A stretch of 64,000 nt of DNA from Corylus avellana (Eukaryota > Streptophyta > Magnoliopsida > Fagales > Betulaceae), in assembly GCF_901000735.1 (NCBI RefSeq), contig NC_081547.1, forward strand, positions 930,001 to 994,000, given 5' to 3'. Under the pieces are notes generated by a model. That model was given only the letters and a program-made list of their open reading frames with translations, was not told the DNA's origin and searched no databases. Below, piece after piece: positions 58,100-64,000 of the stretch (position 1 is the first letter of the stretch; each line of letters opens with the position of its first letter). A program made the position numbers and the translations under genes.

Positions 58100-58665
58100 T
58101 GATCCTTTCGGGAAGCGCAACCCAATCCTCACCGCTCATTTTGGCGATCGACAACAGACTGCGCTGTTGCTTCTGTTGACGGGAGACAAGAGTGATCATT
58201 TCACGCGCTCATTTAGCCGAACATTAAATCATCGAGCTTGGTTAATTTATTTATTATTTTTTGTTTTAACACTAGCCGAACTCGAAGTTAAACCGTATTA
58301 GATAATTTATTCAATGTTTGTTTACTTATTTTTTGAATTCAATTAATTTATAAATAAATGTTGTGATTGTTTAATTTTTAATTTTTTAAATTCTTACTAA
58401 TTATTTGTCATTTAATTTTTATTAAGATTTATTATTTGAGTAATTTGATAAATTAACTTAATTTTTAAATAATTTAATCTCGAGTTTATATATTTATTTT
58501 ATACCATATATATACATTTGTTACATACATACAAAAACACACACTTATATATACACAAATACATATATATTTTTATCAAGACTCATAATTACAATAATTC
58601 AAACTATATCCATTACATTATGAAAAAAATTCATAATGTTCTCATTGCAAAGTTAAAAATAATTT

Positions 58666-58701
<36 letters not shown>

Positions 58702-59727
58702 GTTATGTAAGCTTATATAAGCCTAGCCAAGTTAATTCGTGTTTGGCTTGTTTAATAAACAACATATTTTTTTCAAACTATGTTCGTTTAATAAATAAAT
58801 TGTTCCAAGGCAAGCTTATCGGAAACGAGCTTTCACGAACAACTTTAAAATAGTGATAAGTGTTTAAAAATATACTAATTCTTATATACAACCCTATATA
58901 TACAATAGCTTATTAATTTTTATTTCGTTTATACTGATAAGTGTTTAAAATATACTAATTCTTATATACATTTTAATTTTCATGTGCATTTTTAACATAA
59001 ATGTTTAAGATAGTGAATGTTTGATATTTAAAAATGCATATATTTTGAACACATAATAGTTTAAGATATTGATTTTATTTTATTTTATTATTATTTTTTT
59101 AAAATATAGAAGAAAAAACTCGACTTCAATTGATAAAAAGAAAATAATAATAAAATTTTTTTTAATATATTTTTGAAATTAAAAAAATATAAAAATATAA
59201 AATATAAAATATAAATATCTTTATCCTTTTCACTGTTTTAGATTGACAGCAAGTCTAAATAAATAATGATTATTAAGTTGAAAGTAGGGATAAAAAGAGA
59301 ACGGAAAGGTTAAAAACGGCCTTAGCCTGAAGTGTCAAATGGTAAAGTGGAGGCTTTGCCAATTGGGGTCCGTTCTTTTTGGGCGGCTGGTTGGCCCAGT
59401 CGGACCACATGGGCCCCAGGTGCCGAGGACGAGTGAGGAAAAAAGAGGAGCGGTGGGGTCCACATGGGTATTATCTGGGCCAACCGGAATGCAACAACTG
59501 AAAAAGCAACGGTGGAGGGTATTTTGACGGGGCAGACAACAGCCAGGCGAAAGCAACTACACTGTGTCACGGCTCGGTGGTAGTGTCGACCACATCGAAG
59601 ACCCTGAGTCAACTTGCAACATCTATGTGATGAGTTTTTTTTTTTTTATTTTGTTATTATTTATTTCTTTTGGATGAATAAAAAAATTTATTTATTTATT
59701 TGGTTTTTATGTGTTTATTTATTTGCT

Positions 59728-59760
<33 letters not shown>

Positions 59761-60730
59761 TTAATTTATTTGTTCTTTCTCCACTGTATTTGTCACAAAG
59801 CGTAGTCTTGTCCTGTGATTGCTAAGTGCACTAATGAAGCTATAAAAAGAAAATGATTTTGTACTAACCCATGTGCCACTTTCATTACCAACGTTATGAG
59901 TTCACCTCCCTACTTTCAACTTGGATATGACTAAGCCCACACATTTTAGCCCCTGCTAATTTTCTGAGAGCAAATATATATATATATATATATAAAATTA
60001 AAAAAAAAATTAACATAACTATTATCAAACAACTTTTTATTGTTTTGTATACACTTTCAAAATAATTTAGAAAGTATTTTCTGTTATTTGGTTGATTCCG
60101 AAAATCCAATCATTTTTATTTAACCTTATATAATTAATAAAATTTATTTACTACAAGATATAACATAGAGAAACTAGAAGATCAATTGATCGGATAAATA
60201 AAATTTTTATGAAAAAAAACAAAATTAGTGAAATTCGAATTTTTTTTACCATGTTCATGGACAGATTTTGTGGTTTGCTAGTTTTTATGAACACACACAT
60301 AGCATCCAATTTCTAATAATATTGACACTAAAATAAGTGGGGAAAATGGATCATTGTGATTTAGTTGCAAATAGCTCCCTTGGGTTTAAAAATGATTGAA
60401 AACTCCCTGTGGTAAAAGCAAAAAATATAAATAGGTCTTTCAATGCGTTTTTAATTTGAAAATTGGACAGATTGGAGTTCGTTAATGTGCAATGTTAGAA
60501 CCAATAATAGTATGACAAATGTCATTTAGAATTAAAAAATTAAAAAAACCAAAACAAAAGAATAAATAAATAAGTAAGTAAAAGGGATGATTCAACCACC
60601 ATTTCAACTGTTTTTAATAATCTAGTAAAAAAAATTTATACCATCCCAAACATTTTTGTGCATTTTCCTAGATAATGTACATTATTTACACAGCAAAATA
60701 CTAATGCTTGATGCCTTTACCTTCTTTTAA
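58100..60730. other. Intergenic, AT-rich
   Basis: Holds a (TAA)n run near 58670-58700 and an 84-bp tandem repeat of GATAAGTGTTTAAAA(A)TAT at 58856 and 58939. A GC-richer island at 59335-59600 has three TGGGCC/GGCCCA (site II, TCP-type) motifs within about 90 bp. No gene adjacent to that island was recognised. Poly-T tracts lie at 59635 and 59735. Confidence 0.4.
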
Positions 60731-60875
60731 GAAAAATGCTAATGGGTATTTTCAAATATTCACCTCTTAATATTCTCTTTATTATTATTTTTTTAATTTT
60801 TTTAAGAAAATAAGTCGATGTAAATGTGCCACATAGATAAAAATAGACACTTAAAAATACTTAATAGCATTTTTC
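60731..60875. mobile_element. 145-bp MITE
   Basis: Inverted ends GAAAAATGCTAATGGGTATT and the complement of GAAAAATGCTATTAAGTATT, flanked by TTCTTTTAA and TTCTTTAAA, a slightly diverged 8-9 bp target duplication. That suggests a hAT- or Mutator-type MITE. Confidence 0.6.
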
Positions 60876-61206
60876 TTCTTTAAAAGCTGTAAAGTAAAAG
60901 GAGGTTCCTCTAATTAATACAAGTGTTTACTCGTTAAACAGCTAAATTAAAAACTAGACGTCTTTATCCGCTTCCCTGGTTGGATGATTAGACAAGAAAT
61001 CAAAGCAATCCATTGCTAGCTTATCTCCTAATTCCTAAAGGCCCACTAATGCACCCTATCCCTACTTTTTTCTCACTTTTCTTTTCATACTTCTTTACCA
61101 AGTTTCCAAATTTTCAGTTTCCCAAAACCCATAAATCCCATTCTTACCCTGTGGTAAAGTTTTACTCTAAATAAGTTGGAAAAAAAATATATTTTACCAC
61201 TATTAA

Positions 61207-61500
61207 ATTGTCAAATATTTTTAGAGTACCTGATTCTCGATCACATGTATTTGCGTGTTCTATTAATCTTAATAAAAATGATTGTGAGAATTACATATTT
61301 TAAGAACAAATATCAATTTAATAACTTGAGTTAAAAAAAAAAAAAAAAAACTATAATTCAAGTTATTCAACCTATTAAATTGGCATTTGTCTTTAGAATA
61401 CATGTTCCTCAAATGCATTTTTACGCTCTATTAATTGTATTAAAAATACTTATGAGAATTACATATTTTAAGTTTAAGAATATATGTTAGTTTGATAAAC
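61207..61500. repeat. Diverged tandem duplication, unit about 170 bp
   Basis: TTAAATTG(T/G)CA..., CTATTAAT, and GAGAATTACATATTTTAAG occur twice in the same order, at about 61205-61305 and 61375-61472, separated by an A-tract. Confidence 0.6.
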
Positions 61501-61551
61501 TAAGTAAATTTTTTTTTTTTTTTTTTTGAAGAAAAACCTTATCCAATTCCT

Positions 61552-61582
<31 letters not shown>

Positions 61583-64000
61583 GTTTTGTATTTTTTTTTT
61601 TGTTGAAATAGTTCAATCCTAGTAAGATGCGAAGGGCCTAAGGCCACGGAGTGTGGAGGGTGAAATCAAAGTAATGCGTGTGATTTGATGGAATCTTCCT
61701 AAGCTCATTGAAATAAACCAACGGACGTTGCAAGGTGTTAAATTGTGCTAATTATCTTCTACATGATAAATATCACCAAGGGCTTCATTAGAGTAGGGCA
61801 GAAATATAGTCGAAAATTTCTTATAAACTCAGTTATATGAATTCCTACAATTCAACTTTTAAAAAGTAAAACGTGAAAGCACATGCTATTATTATCATTT
61901 TTTTTTAATAACTCCACATTTTTTCCCCTAAGCTATTGGTTCGTTTCCTAAGCAAGAATTAGTGCCTCCAAAAGGTCTCAAGAACTATAAAGTTGATAGA
62001 AGTAGATATATAGAAACTACTCTATTTAGGACATAGCCATTAGTCCTAATCGTATTCCTCCTGCTACCACAAAATAATTCAATTTGGTCAAGCCTCACGA
62101 GAGGCATTAGTGTTATGGTATCTGCTATCTAGCTGTCTGCCCCATTCTAAACAAGCCTTAGGGAGTTAAGTCTTCCAGCTCAAGGGATACAATTCAAACA
62201 AAAAAAAAAAAAAAAAAAAAGGAATTAAAGGGCATTTACCATACATTAATTCATATACTACCGTGAAACCATGGGCAAACCATCCTTTGGTTTGGGGGTA
62301 GACAGTAGCTCTCGAAATTTTAAAAAGTCCTTTATTTATTTATTAATTTATGAATTAAATGGATCTCCATAAATAAATTTTTTTATATATATAATTTTGC
62401 CTCTCCTCATGCACCTAAAATTATGGTTCCACCCTTGCTGCAACTATTTGCCAAGCATGCATGATATAAATGGATCTGCAATATTTAGGATTTTTTTTTT
62501 TTTGTTGATAATATTTATTTAGGATTATGCACGTCAACATGTTGAAATTTCATGAGCAGCTCGTATGTCTTCTATCAACTATGTGATTTAGGGCCAATAG
62601 TAATAAGTGTATGCAAGAAACATTTGTCCACCTGAAATTACGTACAGAAATGATGAAATGGAGTTGAAAATGAAAGCAGCGTCGACGATGACCATTAATC
62701 GTGTAATCTTCCAAAGACTACTACCCATTCAGAGAATCATAGTTTATTAGTGTTTTCTGATTTATTACTTCTTTGAGATGTTTCTAGTTCACCTACTGAC
62801 TTTTTATTTATTTATTTATTTATTTTTGTTGTCTTTCTTCTTCTACGTTAAGAGTGTTTTTATTCATGAAATGCGGATGGTCCTAGAACTTGATTTTATT
62901 AAATATAATAGTAAATAATTAAATTCATTATTTACTATAAATTTATTTTATTTTTATAAAAAAAATAATAATTTAACATAATATTTGAACTTTAATTTCA
63001 CAGTTTATTTTTATTTTAATTAAAATAATTTATGTGTTAGCTAGGCTTTCTTTTACATTTTTAAGAAATTGCGAGGAAAAAATAGTGATGTTTAGTTCTC
63101 CATTTCTTTTTTATCGTTTCCAATGTAGCTTTCTTTGACTAGTTGTTTTCATCTTTCTTTTTTCCACTTATGACTTATAGAATCTGACCAATGGCTCTAC
63201 TGTCAGACTAGTCTACAAACGTCTCTACCAAAGAAGCTAGGAAAGCATTATATATGTATAAAATGCGCACAAAAGATATGCTGATAATAGTATCTGATAC
63301 AGACTACAGTAATTTGTCAACAACTTACTCTCACCGTCTTTGCTATTGACTACCGAGTTGTTTATTGGCATCCTTACCAACTAAACAATTCATGTGGCTA
63401 TGAACTTTCAAAGATGCTGGCCTCAATCAATAAGATGTTTGTAGTAAATAAAAATAAGAGATCTTTTTTCTTTTTTCTTTTTTTTTTTAAGGAAAATATG
63501 TTTTTAAAATTATAACTTTAGGGCATGTGTAGTTAGCGTGGGGATAGAGAAATTCATATCAAAACAGTCTTTTAATCAGTATAACTACGGGAAGTAGGAG
63601 ATGTTCAACTACTTCTCACATTTGGGGAAAACCCTAGAAGCCATCTCTTGACTCTTCTCTTTAGAAAATAGGATCTGCTCCCTTTTTCTCTCCCCTTCTT
63701 GTACTCCTTGCTCTACCCCTCCTCCCTTTATTTTTATTATTATTATTATTTTTTTAAAAAAAATTTAAAATTTTAAAATTTTATTTATTTATTTATTTGT
63801 TTATGTTTGTAGGTATTCTTTAACCAGATGAGCAGCTTCGGCCTATCCAGATCTTTCACCATGTTGTGTCATTCATCACCTCTCTGGCCGTTGCTGTTAC
63901 TTGCTGGTTGTTTGTTTTTTGTTTAAATATAAAAGGTTTCTTCTCTCTAGATTTGCCCTCATGAGCGATAATAAATAATTAGGTGTGAGGGTTTATCGGC
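61501..64000. other. Intergenic, AT-rich, no supported gene
   Basis: Poly-T and poly-A tracts, TTTA microsatellites (62800-62825, 63783-63800) and short frames only. A polypyrimidine-rich stretch at 63640-63735 has no associated exon. Nothing else recognised on either strand. Confidence 0.4.

Noticed and set aside
59322..59612. 96- and 73-codon minus frames in the GC-richer island
   Set aside because: Overlapping frames without recognisable protein features; the island looks promoter-like.
1..64000. CRISPR array, bacterial operon, viral genome or biosynthetic gene cluster
   Set aside because: No regularly spaced identical repeats, no clustered enzyme genes and no viral replication genes were seen; all features fit plant nuclear DNA.

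Overview
The window is nuclear DNA of a flowering plant, very probably a woody, heterozygous dicot. Genes are sparse and intron-containing, intergenic DNA is AT-rich with many A/T tracts, and small inverted-repeat transposons (MITEs) are frequent. The recognisable genes are a Sec14/CRAL-TRIO lipid-transfer protein and a GRAS transcription factor of the SCL4/SCL7 clade. Five gaps of exactly 100 N are present, and each is flanked by sequence that occurs twice in the window. Much of the window therefore looks like two haplotypes laid end to end in one scaffold rather than true tandem duplication.

Layout. 0.7-4.6 kb: five-exon Sec14-like gene (minus) with a leader intron that holds a decayed tandem repeat. 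5-6.2 kb: MITE cluster. 8.1-13.0 kb: two copies of one intergenic segment around the first gap; only the second carries a 5'-truncated LINE fragment. 14.8-31.1 kb: an 8-kb segment present twice around the second gap. It holds a small basic protein gene (whole in copy 1, only its 3' end in copy 2), a tRNA-like element, and a spliced noncoding locus with a strongly structured exon. 31-34.7 kb: intergenic, with a clean Harbinger-type MITE. 34.7-42.9 kb: a second, paralogous structured noncoding locus, a TIR element with a GC-rich core, a Mutator-like element with roughly 400-bp inverted repeats, and a small three-exon gene with a likely mitochondrial presequence. 43.0-49.7 kb repeats parts of 34.7-42.9 kb as three contigs, the first of them inverted. 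49.7-55.6 kb: mostly noncoding. 55.7-57.5 kb: intact SCL4-like GRAS gene (minus). 58-64 kb: AT-rich intergenic DNA with MITE remnants.

The most interesting biology is the pair of noncoding loci (L1 at 21.4-22.2 kb, L2 at 34.8-35.8 kb, each also present as a second copy). They share almost nothing except about 170 nt that fold into three hairpins. A paired position covaries, wobble pairs point to the minus strand, and both loci share the same exon layout. This may be the CR20/GUT15 class of plant structured noncoding RNA; that name is inference and needs a sequence comparison. No evidence of a defence system, CRISPR array, virus or biosynthetic cluster was seen.
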